From assembly GCA_965116335.1 (NCBI GenBank), contig OZ220677.1:868001-932000 (forward strand): a DNA stretch of 64,000 nt, given 5' to 3'. Shown here piece after piece: positions 22,971 through 32,222 of this stretch. Made by a program: the position numbers and the translations under genes. Under the pieces are notes generated by a model that did no database searches, was not told where the DNA came from, and was given only the letters and a program-made list of their open reading frames with translations. The first letter of the stretch is position 1. Every line of letters starts with the position of its first letter. This stretch comes from G963663315 sp965116335. GTDB lineage: Bacteria; Pseudomonadota; Gammaproteobacteria; Arenicellales; Poriferihabitantaceae.

Positions 22971-24131
22971 TTAATCCGCCTGCTTCCGCAGAAACGAAGG
23001 GATATCGTAATCATCAATATCCACCTGTGCTTCCACTGCCGTTCTGGAATTGCCAAATCTTTTCATCAGCATATCACGGGGTTTTGCTTTGGGTAACCGC
23101 ACCGGCGAAACGGACGGAACCGGCGAAGTGGGCTGAATCGGGCTTACCTCCTCTTTGGGGAGACTCTTGGCCCGACTGCCAGCAAGCCCGGTCGCCACCA
23201 TGGTAACCCTCAAATCGCCCTGCATTTTATCATCGAATGCCGTGCCGATAACCACATTCGCATCCAGCGCCGCATACTCATGAATGACGTTGCCAACCTT
23301 CTCATACTCTCCAATCGTCATATCCGGTTCGGCAGTAATATTCACCAGCAGACCTTTTGCGCCTTTCAGGTCGACATCCTCAAGCAATGGACTCGAAATA
23401 GCTTGTCTGGCCGCTTCCTCAGCCCGGTTTTCACCTGACCTCGTGGATGAACCCATCATCGCCATGCCCATTTCCGACATGACGGTCCTGACATCGGCGA
23501 AATCAACATTAATCATACCGGGACGAGTAATCAACTCGGATATTCCCTGCACTGCATTGAACAGGACTTCATTGGCGCTCCTGAAAGCATCTACCAACCT
23601 GACATCCTGCCCCATCACCGACAGGACTCTCTCATTGGGAATAATGATCAACGAATCCACAAAGTCCTGGAGTTCATCAATACCTCTATCCGCAATGGCT
23701 TTGCGCTTGTGCCCTTCAAAAGGGAAGGGGCGCGTCACTACAGCCACGGTCAGTACCTGTTTCTCGCGAGCGATTTCCGCAATGACAGGAGCGGCACCTG
23801 TTCCGGTTCCTCCGCCCATGCCCGCAGTAATGAAAACCATGTCGGCACCCTCAATCACCTCGCCGATACGATCACGGTCCTCCATCGCCGCCTGCCGACC
23901 CACTTCCGGGTTGGCGCCCGCACCGAGCCCCTTGGTCAGGCTTTCCCCGAGCCGAAGCACCGTATTGGCCTTGGACATCGCCAGCACCTGCTCGTCTGTA
24001 TTGGCACTGATGAACTCAACTTCTTCAAGCCTGGACTCAATCATGTGCTCGACAGCGTTGCCACCACCGCCACCCACCCCGATGACCTTGATCATCGCCT
24101 GTCGATTCAATGTGTCTACCAGTTCAAACAT
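22971..24131 (-). CDS. ftsZ: Cell division GTPase FtsZ
   Basis: Tubulin-like GTPase that forms the Z ring. The GTP-binding signature GGGTGTGAAPVIAEIA and KGLGAGANPEVGRQAA are present, plus the synergy-loop region FADVRTVMSEMG. The conserved C-terminal peptide that binds FtsA and ZipA is YDIPSFLRKQAD. A short proline-rich linker (PTSPVPSVSPVRLPK) precedes it. It has 386 residues (E. coli 383). The ATG at 24131 has a GAGGAGA ribosome-binding sequence about 8 bases ahead, strong as expected for an abundant protein. It lies 72 bases after ftsA. Confidence 0.98.
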   Translation of the reverse strand: MFELVDTLNRQAMIKVIGVGGGGGNAVEHMIESRLEEVEFISANTDEQVLAMSKANTVLRLGESLTKGLGAGANPEVGRQAAMEDRDRIGEVIEGADMVFITAGMGGGTGTGAAPVIAEIAREKQVLTVAVVTRPFPFEGHKRKAIADRGIDELQDFVDSLIIIPNERVLSVMGQDVRLVDAFRSANEVLFNAVQGISELITRPGMINVDFADVRTVMSEMGMAMMGSSTRSGENRAEEAARQAISSPLLEDVDLKGAKGLLVNITAEPDMTIGEYEKVGNVIHEYAALDANVVIGTAFDDKMQGDLRVTMVATGLAGSRAKSLPKEEVSPIQPTSPVPSVSPVRLPKAKPRDMLMKRFGNSRTAVEAQVDIDDYDIPSFLRKQAD

Positions 24132-24203
24132 TTGTCTGTCTCCTCGTGTAAAAAAGAATTAAAGAATTGTTGTTTGTGTATCGGATTACTCTTGTGTTTA
24201 TCG

Positions 24204-25436
24204 CTAAAAACTTTCTTTTACCCATCTCTTCATCCTCCCGACCATGGATGCAACAGCATTGGTTTCCGGGGCTTCCTGTCCGCCCCCGGACTGGTTCGAA
24301 TAACCCAACTGAACCAGCCCCATTGCTGTGGAATAAATCGGGTTTCGAATCACCTCATAGTGCTTGCCACCATATCCTGACAGCCCCCGACGAACCGGCA
24401 AATGAAAGATCTCCTCGGCCAGTTCAACCATGCCTTCCAGCCTCGAAGTCCCCCCGGTGATTACGATTCCCGAACCGATCACGCTTTCGTATCCGCTTTT
24501 GCGAATTTCCGCCTGGATCAGAAGCAGGAGTTCCTCGATTCGCGGCTCGATCACATCGGCCAGGCTTCTTCTGGACAGGGTTCTTGACGGCCGTCCGCCC
24601 ATACCTGGAATTTCGATGGTCTGATCCTCCTCCACCAGTTGCGCCAGGGCACAGCCGTATTTCATCTTGATTTCATCGGCATCCTGAGTCGAGGTATGGA
24701 ACGCCACCGCAATATCGTTTGTCACCTGATTGCCGGCAATCGGCATCACCACGGTGTAGCTGATCGTACCCTCGTGAAAAATCGCAATATCCGTTGTTCC
24801 TCCCCCGATATCGACCATGCAAACCCCTAACTCCTTCTCATCTTCGGTCAGAACCGCTTCACCCGACGCGACTGGCTCAAGAATAATGTCATCCACTTCC
24901 AGCCCGCATCTCCGAACACACTTCACGATGTTCTGCACGGCGCTGATTGCCCCGGTAATAATGTGCACCCTGACTTCCATTCGGACTCCACACATTCCGA
25001 TCGGTTTACGGATACCATCCTGGCCATCAATCACAAATTCCCGCGGCAGGACATGGAGTATCTGTTGGCCATTGGGAATCGACAGGGCCTTGGCCGCATC
25101 TATTACCCTTTCCACATCTCCCTCTGTAACTTCATTGTCCTTGATAGCCACTACGCCATGGGAATTGATACTGCCGATATGAGCACCCGCAATCCCGGCA
25201 TAAACGGAATATATCTGACAGTCCGACATGATCGTCGCGTCCTCAACCGCTCCCTTGATTGAATGGACGGTGGATTCAATATCAGCAACCACCCCTTTAC
25301 GCAATCCGGATGCTGGCTGATGACCGATACCGAGCACATCAACCTCTCCTTCCCGGGTGACCTCGGCCACCACCATCAGGATTTTCGAGGTTCCAATGTC
25401 GAGTCCAACCACCAGACTGTTTGTTTTTCTCGTCAT
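24204..25436 (-). CDS. ftsA: Cell division protein FtsA
   Basis: Actin-like ATPase that ties FtsZ to the membrane. Nucleotide-binding motifs are GLDIGTSKILMVVAEV at the start and MVDIGGGTTDIAIF near residue 207. The C-terminal amphipathic membrane helix is visible as GRMKRWVKESF. The 410-residue length is close to the E. coli protein (420). It begins 2 bases after ftsQ ends, so the pair is coupled. Confidence 0.97.
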   Translation of the reverse strand: MTRKTNSLVVGLDIGTSKILMVVAEVTREGEVDVLGIGHQPASGLRKGVVADIESTVHSIKGAVEDATIMSDCQIYSVYAGIAGAHIGSINSHGVVAIKDNEVTEGDVERVIDAAKALSIPNGQQILHVLPREFVIDGQDGIRKPIGMCGVRMEVRVHIITGAISAVQNIVKCVRRCGLEVDDIILEPVASGEAVLTEDEKELGVCMVDIGGGTTDIAIFHEGTISYTVVMPIAGNQVTNDIAVAFHTSTQDADEIKMKYGCALAQLVEEDQTIEIPGMGGRPSRTLSRRSLADVIEPRIEELLLLIQAEIRKSGYESVIGSGIVITGGTSRLEGMVELAEEIFHLPVRRGLSGYGGKHYEVIRNPIYSTAMGLVQLGYSNQSGGGQEAPETNAVASMVGRMKRWVKESF

Positions 25437-25438
25437 GG

Positions 25439-26314
25439 CTATATGCTTCCCGACCGAACACCGGATGCCGACACAGTCTCCCGGTCACGCCAACCAATCG
25501 CAAAGCCATTCGGATAGCGCAAATCAATGGATTCCATTTCCGGGAACCGGGCCATCAATCGCGCATCCAGTGCCTCCAGGAATCTCTGCACCCGCACTCT
25601 GGAATTTTGCGACTCGACAATCAGGGTTACGCCCGCATCCGTGTCAGCCACCCGGCCATCGGGGTTGCCGGACTCGTCCTGCACTTGTGCAACAGAGGCG
25701 CTGATCCGCAAGTCAAACAAGCCGGTCGGACTCAGGCTCAGCGCATCCAGTGACAGTCCGAGCGCGGCAAACTTTACCGACCATTGTTGAAACGCATCCC
25801 AGACCACCTCGACCTGATCTTCGGGACCGTTCAATTGCGCCAGCGTGCTGTGGTCCCATTTTTCATTAACCGGCCTGACGACCAGCTCGCCTGCCAGACT
25901 CACCCATCGATCGGTACTCCAGCGAGCGGCCAGCTCTGCTTCCACTACATTAATTACAATGGTTGACGGCCACTGACGACGAAGTGAAGCGGAAAATACC
26001 CAGGGCAGCTGCTCAACCTGATATTCGAGCCGCTCCAGATCGAGTGAGAAGAAATTGCCATCCAGGGCATTTAGCGCCACTTTTTTCACCTGCTCACTAC
26101 TCGCGCTCCCGGATTCACCCTGCACCAGAATTTCCTCGATCCGGAATTTGTCGGGCTGAAGCAGCCAGTCTGCAATGAACAGAACCACCAACAGAGTCAG
26201 TAACAGGCGACCCATCACAATCTCCCACCCTGAAATGTTCGACCAACCCCGATTCCGGGTGGTAGCCGCCTCATCGGAAACGGCATGATCTTCAATCGTC
26301 CGGGCGAACATCAT
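25439..26314 (-). CDS. ftsQ: Cell division protein FtsQ
   Basis: Bitopic divisome protein that recruits FtsB and FtsL. It has a cytoplasmic N-terminus of about 30 residues, a transmembrane helix (LLLTLLVVLFIADWLL), a POTRA domain beginning FRIEEILVQGES, and the beta domain with WVFSASLRRQWPSTIVINVVE, which is the family hallmark. The length is 291 residues. The first ATG overlaps the murB stop as ATGA; a second ATG follows at once. In many relatives a ddlB gene separates murB or murC from ftsQ; here it is absent. Confidence 0.94.
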   Translation of the reverse strand: MMFARTIEDHAVSDEAATTRNRGWSNISGWEIVMGRLLLTLLVVLFIADWLLQPDKFRIEEILVQGESGSASSEQVKKVALNALDGNFFSLDLERLEYQVEQLPWVFSASLRRQWPSTIVINVVEAELAARWSTDRWVSLAGELVVRPVNEKWDHSTLAQLNGPEDQVEVVWDAFQQWSVKFAALGLSLDALSLSPTGLFDLRISASVAQVQDESGNPDGRVADTDAGVTLIVESQNSRVRVQRFLEALDARLMARFPEMESIDLRYPNGFAIGWRDRETVSASGVRSGSI

Positions 26315-27231
26315 TTCTCCCGCCCCATGATGTGTACCTCGAGTTGCAAATCAACCCCGCAAGTTCTCTTTACCCGGTCACGCACATGACCGATCAGACG
26401 CTCGATGTCTGCGGAACTGGCACTCCCGTCATTAATGATAAAGTTCGCGTGGAGCTCAGAAATACGAGCGCCGCCAATCGCATAGCCTTTCAATCCCGCC
26501 TGTTCAATCAGTTTTGCCGCGAAATCTCCCTCTGGATTTCTGAAAACCGACCCCGCATTGGCGCTTTGAACAGGTTGCGACCGGTTTCTCTTATGCAGCA
26601 GGTCGCGCATGGCTGCCTTACTGTCGAATCCGTCCCCCGCCTGCCTCAGCTTCAGCGTCGCGCCAAGCAACCAGTGATCCCCCGGAAGCTCAACATGACG
26701 ATACCCGTACCGCACTCTGGAACGCTCCATGAACATCAGGTTGCCGCACCGGTCAACACATTCGATCTGTTCAACCCACTCCCAGGTTTCTCCACCGAAA
26801 GCGCCCGCATTCATGACCAGGGCACCGCCAAAGGAGCCCGGCACTCCGGCCAGGAACTCAACACCGCTCAACTTGTTTTGAGTCGTGATTCTCGCCACTC
26901 TGGAACAGGACACGCCGGATTCGACGTAGACCTGCCCCCCCGCCATCATCTCGATCCCGTTCAGCCCTTTCGCCGTGCAAATCACGATACCTTCGAGCCC
27001 TCCATCCCGAACCAACAGATTACTGCCAAGCCCGATCCAGCACATCTGCATATCCTGCGGCAACCGCTTGATCAGACTGACCAAATCCTGCTTGTCTGAC
27101 GGATAATAAAAATATTCGGCGAACCCCCCGGTTCGCCAACTGGTGTGTTTTGACATCGGTTCATTGACCCGTAACTGCCCTCTCGCAGCCCGCAAATAAC
27201 AGGGTATCTGTTCCAGCTTATCAGCCATCAT
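26311..27231 (-). CDS. murB: UDP-N-acetylenolpyruvoylglucosamine reductase MurB
   Basis: FAD enzyme that reduces UDP-GlcNAc-enolpyruvate to UDP-MurNAc with NADPH. FAD-binding segments GLGSNLLVRDGGLEG and GVEFLAGVPGSFGGALVMNA are clear, and the proton-donor serine lies in NAGSVFRNPEGD. The length of 306 residues and the lack of the extra loop region place it in the type II (shorter) group rather than the E. coli type. The start overlaps the murC stop by 11 bases; either of two adjacent ATG codons (27231 or 27228) could be used. Its position after murC is usual in bacteria with the short type. Confidence 0.95.
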   Translation of the reverse strand: MMADKLEQIPCYLRAARGQLRVNEPMSKHTSWRTGGFAEYFYYPSDKQDLVSLIKRLPQDMQMCWIGLGSNLLVRDGGLEGIVICTAKGLNGIEMMAGGQVYVESGVSCSRVARITTQNKLSGVEFLAGVPGSFGGALVMNAGAFGGETWEWVEQIECVDRCGNLMFMERSRVRYGYRHVELPGDHWLLGATLKLRQAGDGFDSKAAMRDLLHKRNRSQPVQSANAGSVFRNPEGDFAAKLIEQAGLKGYAIGGARISELHANFIINDGSASSADIERLIGHVRDRVKRTCGVDLQLEVHIMGREK

Positions 27232-28633
27232 TGGCGACCTCCCTGTTGCCCGATTGCAGTTTTAACGCCAGATTATGGGAGAACCGGCCAATATCTCCGG
27301 CCCCCAATGTCAGGAGAATGTCACGGTTTTGCATCAGTCCGGGCAAAATATCGTTCAGGGCTTCGAGCGATTCAGCGAAAACCGGCTCGCCGCCCAGTTG
27401 CCGGATGGCACGGCACAGGGAACGGCCATCGCCGCCCGTAATCGGCTGCTCACCCGCAGGGTAGACTTCTGTAACGACCAGATTTTCCACTTGCGCCAGC
27501 AGGCGCACGAAATCGTCGAATAAATCTCGGGTGCGGGTATAGCGATGCGGCTGGAACACGACCAGGACTCTCCTTCCGGGATAGCAGTTCTGGCAGGCTT
27601 TCAGAGTCGCCGCTATTTCTGTCGGGTGATGCGCATAGTCGTCTACCATCTCGACAAAGTGCGGACCAAACCGGACCATGCCCAACTGCTGGAAACGGCG
27701 ACCGATTCCCTGGAACCCGGACAAGGCTTCCCGGATTGATTCCGTTGCCAGGCCGAGCTTGTACGCGATCGCGATTGCGGCCAGCGCGTTTTGAACATTG
27801 TGAACCCCGGGCATCGCCACCCTGAATTGCCCGATTGACTTCCCGTATCGCAGTACACTGAACGAACTGTGGCGGTCTTGCTGGGAGATTCCAACGGCCT
27901 GATAGTCCACGTCATCAGTCAATCCATAGCTCTCGAAGGGTTTTCTCAAGCGCTCTGCAATTTCCCGGACAGCCGGATCATCAAAGCACAATATGGCCAG
28001 ACCATAGAACGGCAAATTGTGGAGGAAATCGAGACAAGCCTGTTTCAGCTGATTGAAGTCCCCGTTATAGGTTTCTATATGGTCCTGATCAATGTTAGTC
28101 ACGACCGCCATGTGAGGCTGCAAATGTAAAAATGAGGCATCACTCTCATCCGCCTCAGCCACCATGTACTCGCCCTTGCCCAATCTGGCATTACTGTGCA
28201 TACTGTTGACCACGCCACCAACGATCAGGGTCGGATCAATCCCGGCTCCCGCCAGGACTGCCCCGATCAGACTGGTTGTGGTCGTCTTCCCATGAGTACC
28301 GGCCACCGCGATTCCCTTCCTGAACCGCATCAGCTCTCCCAGCATTTCGGCACGCGGCACAAGCGGCACGGATTGATGCATCGCCGCCTGGATCTCACTG
28401 TTCGTTTCCTCAAGGGCACTGGAATACACCACCGCATCGGCGCCCTCCATATTGGATGCGTCATGACCGATGAATATGGTTGCGCCGGCCTTTTCGAGCC
28501 GGTCAATAATCTTCGTTCTGGAAATATCTGATCCTGAAATCTGGAATCCCAGGTTGAGCAGGACTTCGGCAATCCCGCTCATGCCAATGCCGCCAATGCC
28601 GACAAAATGAATGTGCCTCACGAGTTCACGCAT
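27221..28633 (-). CDS. murC: UDP-N-acetylmuramate-L-alanine ligase MurC
   Basis: Adds L-Ala to UDP-MurNAc, the first amino acid of the stem peptide. The N-terminal domain HIHFVGIGGIGMSGIAEVLLN is characteristic, the ATP loop is GTHGKTTTTSLIG, and a later DDYAHHPTEI is specific to MurC. I use the ATG at 28633 (MRELVRHIHF), which overlaps the murG stop by 8 bases; the frame runs further upstream, but only as out-of-frame murG sequence. This gives 470 residues, normal for MurC. Confidence 0.96.
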   Translation of the reverse strand: MRELVRHIHFVGIGGIGMSGIAEVLLNLGFQISGSDISRTKIIDRLEKAGATIFIGHDASNMEGADAVVYSSALEETNSEIQAAMHQSVPLVPRAEMLGELMRFRKGIAVAGTHGKTTTTSLIGAVLAGAGIDPTLIVGGVVNSMHSNARLGKGEYMVAEADESDASFLHLQPHMAVVTNIDQDHIETYNGDFNQLKQACLDFLHNLPFYGLAILCFDDPAVREIAERLRKPFESYGLTDDVDYQAVGISQQDRHSSFSVLRYGKSIGQFRVAMPGVHNVQNALAAIAIAYKLGLATESIREALSGFQGIGRRFQQLGMVRFGPHFVEMVDDYAHHPTEIAATLKACQNCYPGRRVLVVFQPHRYTRTRDLFDDFVRLLAQVENLVVTEVYPAGEQPITGGDGRSLCRAIRQLGGEPVFAESLEALNDILPGLMQNRDILLTLGAGDIGRFSHNLALKLQSGNREVANDG

Positions 28634-29696
28634 GCATGACCTCCAGACAGCGAGCAACCACATCACGGGTTGCTCCGGGTTTTGCCAATCCTCTTGCGGC
28701 ATTCGCCATGGCCACCAATTTGCCCCGGTCACGTTCCAGGTCAGACAGAATTTCCAGCCATTCACCGGTGGCGAACGATTCCTCCCGGACCATGAATGCG
28801 GCCCGGTTGCGCACCAGATAATCCGCGTTCGCGGCCTGATGATCACTCACCGCATGGGGATAAGGCACGAAAATCGCCACCACGCCAGCACAACAGATCT
28901 CTGAGACGGTCATCGCTCCCGAACGACAGATTATGATGTCGCACCATTCGTAAGCCTTTGCCATATCATCAATAAATGGCTCAACCCGGCAACGGATTCC
29001 CGCCTGTTGCCAGGCTTTGCCGGACTCATCAACCGCGCGCTGTCCACATTGATGCCAGATATCGAGTGCGGGGACATCGGCCGACTTTAGCAATCCCGGT
29101 AATTCCCGATTAAAGACAGAAGCACCCTGACTGCCGCCAGTCACCAGTATTCTCAGGGCTCCGGCTCTATTGGCCAATCGTCGGGATGGCGCCGGAATAT
29201 CAGTAATATCTGGTCTCACCGGATTGCCCACCCAGGTAAAATCCCGGATACCCTGCGCCTGCGGAAAACCGGTCAGTACGCCTCTGCAAAAACGCGCCAA
29301 CCAGCGATTGGTCAATCCGGCCACCATGTTCTGCTCGTGAAGCAACACCGGCAGCCGCAACGCCGCGGCCATCAGCCCACCCGGCCCGGACACGAACCCA
29401 CCCATACCCAGTACGGCTTCGGGCCTGTATTTGCGGATTAACCGGAATGTCTGCGCCAGCGCCCTGACCAGCAGCAACATCGTTCTGATTTTTCTCAATA
29501 AACCTCCGCCCCGGAGTCCCTTGATATCAATGGGATCAAACGCTATACCGGATTGTGGAACCACTCGCGCCTCCATGCCGCCGGCGGCACCGATCCAGTG
29601 GATATCAACGCCTTTGTCGATCAACGCCCTTGCAACCACCAGCGCTGGCATGACATGACCTCCGGTGCCACCTGCCATAATCATCATCCGGGTCAT
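28626..29696 (-). CDS. murG: UDP-GlcNAc:lipid I transferase MurG
   Basis: Membrane-associated GT-B glycosyltransferase that adds GlcNAc to lipid I to make lipid II. GGTGGHVMPALVVARAL at the N-terminus, GMGGFVSGPGGLMA, GGSQGASVFN and CRSGAMTVSEI (donor binding) are all present. It has 356 residues, as in E. coli (355). The ATG overlaps the ftsW stop by 4 bases. Confidence 0.97.
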   Translation of the reverse strand: MTRMMIMAGGTGGHVMPALVVARALIDKGVDIHWIGAAGGMEARVVPQSGIAFDPIDIKGLRGGGLLRKIRTMLLLVRALAQTFRLIRKYRPEAVLGMGGFVSGPGGLMAAALRLPVLLHEQNMVAGLTNRWLARFCRGVLTGFPQAQGIRDFTWVGNPVRPDITDIPAPSRRLANRAGALRILVTGGSQGASVFNRELPGLLKSADVPALDIWHQCGQRAVDESGKAWQQAGIRCRVEPFIDDMAKAYEWCDIIICRSGAMTVSEICCAGVVAIFVPYPHAVSDHQAANADYLVRNRAAFMVREESFATGEWLEILSDLERDRGKLVAMANAARGLAKPGATRDVVARCLEVMHA

Positions 29697-30853
29697 CGCG
29701 ACTCTCCGGATTGAAGACGAGTGTGCCGACTGATAGCAAACAACAAACCGATCGCCGCCATGCTGCTCAACAGGCTGCTGCCACCATAGCTCATCAGTGG
29801 CAGAGTCAGGCCCTTGGTCGGTAGCAATCCGGTATTGACGCCCGTGTGCACCGCAGCCTGCAATGCAAAAATGACCCCTGTGCCCTGCGCCAGAAGCCCG
29901 GAAAACCGATGCCCCTGGGCCACTGCCTGTTGTCCGATAACCAGGGTAAGAAACAGGAGCGTCGCAAACAGCGACAACACGCAGAATATACCGATTGCAC
30001 CGAGTTCCTCGCCGATGATGGCGATCAGGAAGTCATTGCCCGCATGTGGCAGGTAGGATAATTTTTGTATACTGCTGCCCAGGCCGGTGCCGAACCACTC
30101 CCCTCGACCGATCGCGATCAATGACTGCACCAGTTGGAAGCCCGACCCGAACGGATCCGCCCAGGGGTCTCTGTAGCTGAGCAGACGCACCACCCGATAA
30201 GGCTCCATCCACAGGATCAAAGTCATCAGGATCGTGACCACAAGGATACTGATTGAAAGGTGAGAAATTCGTACCCCTGCCAGCAGCATCATGACAGCAA
30301 CCGTAGTCAGGATGACAACCGTAGCACCGAAATCAGGCTGCATCAGCAGCAATAATACGAGAACGCCTACCGCACATCCTGGATTGGCAACCCCGACCCG
30401 GAACAAGTGCAGGTTAGCCTTTTTCCTGGCCAGATAGTCAGCGAAATAAATGACTGCCACAATTTTTGCAAACTCCGAAGGTTGCAGACGTATTCCACCC
30501 AGTCCGACCCAGCGGGAACTGCCATTGACCTCTACGCCCAGACCCGTGAACACCAATGCCAGAAACAGGAACGTACCGATCAACAGATATACCTTGTTCA
30601 CTCTCTCCAGCCAATCTATTTGAATGGATGCCCCGACCCATAAGACAATCGCTCCCGCTCCCAGGTGCATCAAATGGCGAGTCAAATGGGAGAAGTTGGC
30701 ATGCTGATCCTCCCCACCCCTGGCAATGGTGGCTGAAAACACCATGACCGTACCGATTGATAGCAGGGCGATCACAACCAGAGCCAGCCAATGATCCAGA
30801 GTCCCGGCCAGCAATGACTTTCTCATGAAAACCGATCGGGCCTGCCGGTTCAT
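29693..30853 (-). CDS. ftsW: Septal peptidoglycan glycosyltransferase FtsW (SEDS family)
   Basis: Polytopic SEDS protein that polymerises lipid II at the septum together with FtsI. About ten membrane helices are seen in 386 residues. Family segments include DFGATVVILTTVAVMMLLAG, GSGFQLVQSLIAIGRGEWFG, GLGSSIQKLSYLPHAGNDF, IGEELG and PLMSYGGSSLL. The Asp in QPDFGATVV-like context corresponds to the catalytic acid of the family. The start overlaps the murD stop as ATGA. Confidence 0.95.
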   Translation of the reverse strand: MNRQARSVFMRKSLLAGTLDHWLALVVIALLSIGTVMVFSATIARGGEDQHANFSHLTRHLMHLGAGAIVLWVGASIQIDWLERVNKVYLLIGTFLFLALVFTGLGVEVNGSSRWVGLGGIRLQPSEFAKIVAVIYFADYLARKKANLHLFRVGVANPGCAVGVLVLLLLMQPDFGATVVILTTVAVMMLLAGVRISHLSISILVVTILMTLILWMEPYRVVRLLSYRDPWADPFGSGFQLVQSLIAIGRGEWFGTGLGSSIQKLSYLPHAGNDFLIAIIGEELGAIGIFCVLSLFATLLFLTLVIGQQAVAQGHRFSGLLAQGTGVIFALQAAVHTGVNTGLLPTKGLTLPLMSYGGSSLLSSMAAIGLLFAISRHTRLQSGESR

Positions 30854-32211
30854 CCCCGCCCCCCGCTGTCGACCAGGTCCAGAACCTGTTGTCTGAACTG
30901 ATTGCCTCGGTGCTCGTAGCTGTCGAACATATCGTAGCTCGCGCAGGCCGGAGAAAACAAAACAGTGTCTCCGGGCAAAGCCCGGCTGAACGACCGTTCT
31001 ACAGCCTCGCCCAGAGTGCCCACACGAGTCACACTGGACGGGCTTTGCAAGCAGGCCAGAATCCGTTCAGCATCCTCACCGAAGATAAAGGAGTGAGTCA
31101 CCTTGTCACGAATCACATCACTCAAGACTGAAAAGTCAGCACCCTTACCCTGACCACCGAGGATCAGGATGATGGGTTGGCGCAACCCTCTGATCGCGGC
31201 AATCGTAGCGCCTGGATTGGTTCCCTTTGAGTCGTTGATCCATTTGACCTGGTTGATCTCCCTTACCAACTCGCAGCGATGCGGCAAGCCAGGAAAGTCG
31301 AGTGCCGCCTGAATCACATCCCGGGTTAACCTCACCCCCGCCGATGCCACCAGAGCAAATGCCGCCAGCGCATTGGCGACATTCTGTTCGCCCTGTAGCG
31401 TCATTTGATCAACCCGCGCAAGCACTTTCTCCCCATGCACCATCAGACGCTCACCGTCAGACCCGGCAACGCCGAAATCCCCATCCCCGTCCGGGGCGTT
31501 CAGGCCAAAGCTCATGGCCGGCAACCTGCCGCTCATCCGGTGCCCGGTTATGCGGTCATCGCGGTTGACAACACAGCACCGGGCGTGGCGGAAAATACGG
31601 AATTTGGCATCAGCGTAATCGGGCAAGCCCGAATACCGATCCATGTGATCAGCACTGATATTGAGAACCGTCGCAGCAACCGGCTGGAGTGTTCGGGTGT
31701 TTTCCAGCTGGAAGCTGGACAACTCGAGCACGTAAAAATCAGGACGCTCACCCTCAAGCAGATCCAGCGCCGGCGTGCCGATATTTCCCCCGGTTTTGAC
31801 GGCGTTACCGGCGGCCAACAGCATATTGGTAACCAGCATGGTCACGGTCGACTTGCCATTCGACCCGGTAATCGCGATCACGGGCGCGTCCGCGCTATAC
31901 GCGAAAAGTTCAATATCGCTGATCAGAGACTCTTCACCGCTGCTACCCATACCCGTGACCTTGATGCCCGGACTGATGATGACCCGATCAAACTCGCCAA
32001 AATGTTCACGGGGAATACCGCCCATCACCCGTTCCACATCGGGGAATTGCTGTTTCACCTGGCTTAAGTATGGCGGGAGATCGCGTGAATCGGCTACCGT
32101 AATCCGGCAATCGGTTTGTGCAAGATGCCGGATGACCGAAAAACCGGTCATGCCAAGGCCGACCACCAGGGCAGATTCTCGAACAGGTTGTATGGGTTCA
32201 GTCACAATCAA
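30850..32211 (-). CDS. murD: UDP-N-acetylmuramoylalanine-D-glutamate ligase MurD
   Basis: Adds D-Glu to UDP-MurNAc-L-Ala. It shows an N-terminal Rossmann-like segment ALVVGLGMTGFSVIRHL, the ATP loop GSNGKSTVTMLVTNML, HRCELV and INDSKGTNPGAT in the C-terminal part. The open frame begins at 32310 inside mraY, but no good start lies there. TTG at 32211 has GAGG about 9 bases ahead and lies 11 bases after the mraY stop; GTG at 32205 is an alternative. From TTG it has 453 residues, close to E. coli MurD (438). Confidence 0.93.
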   Translation of the reverse strand: MIVTEPIQPVRESALVVGLGMTGFSVIRHLAQTDCRITVADSRDLPPYLSQVKQQFPDVERVMGGIPREHFGEFDRVIISPGIKVTGMGSSGEESLISDIELFAYSADAPVIAITGSNGKSTVTMLVTNMLLAAGNAVKTGGNIGTPALDLLEGERPDFYVLELSSFQLENTRTLQPVAATVLNISADHMDRYSGLPDYADAKFRIFRHARCCVVNRDDRITGHRMSGRLPAMSFGLNAPDGDGDFGVAGSDGERLMVHGEKVLARVDQMTLQGEQNVANALAAFALVASAGVRLTRDVIQAALDFPGLPHRCELVREINQVKWINDSKGTNPGATIAAIRGLRQPIILILGGQGKGADFSVLSDVIRDKVTHSFIFGEDAERILACLQSPSSVTRVGTLGEAVERSFSRALPGDTVLFSPACASYDMFDSYEHRGNQFRQQVLDLVDSGGRG

Positions 32212-32222
32212 TGCCCGTGTCC

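Noticed and set aside
23284..24162. Plus-strand open frame of 292 codons opposite ftsZ
   Set aside because: Shadow of ftsZ; the product is a low-complexity Ser/Pro/Thr string with no recognisable domain.
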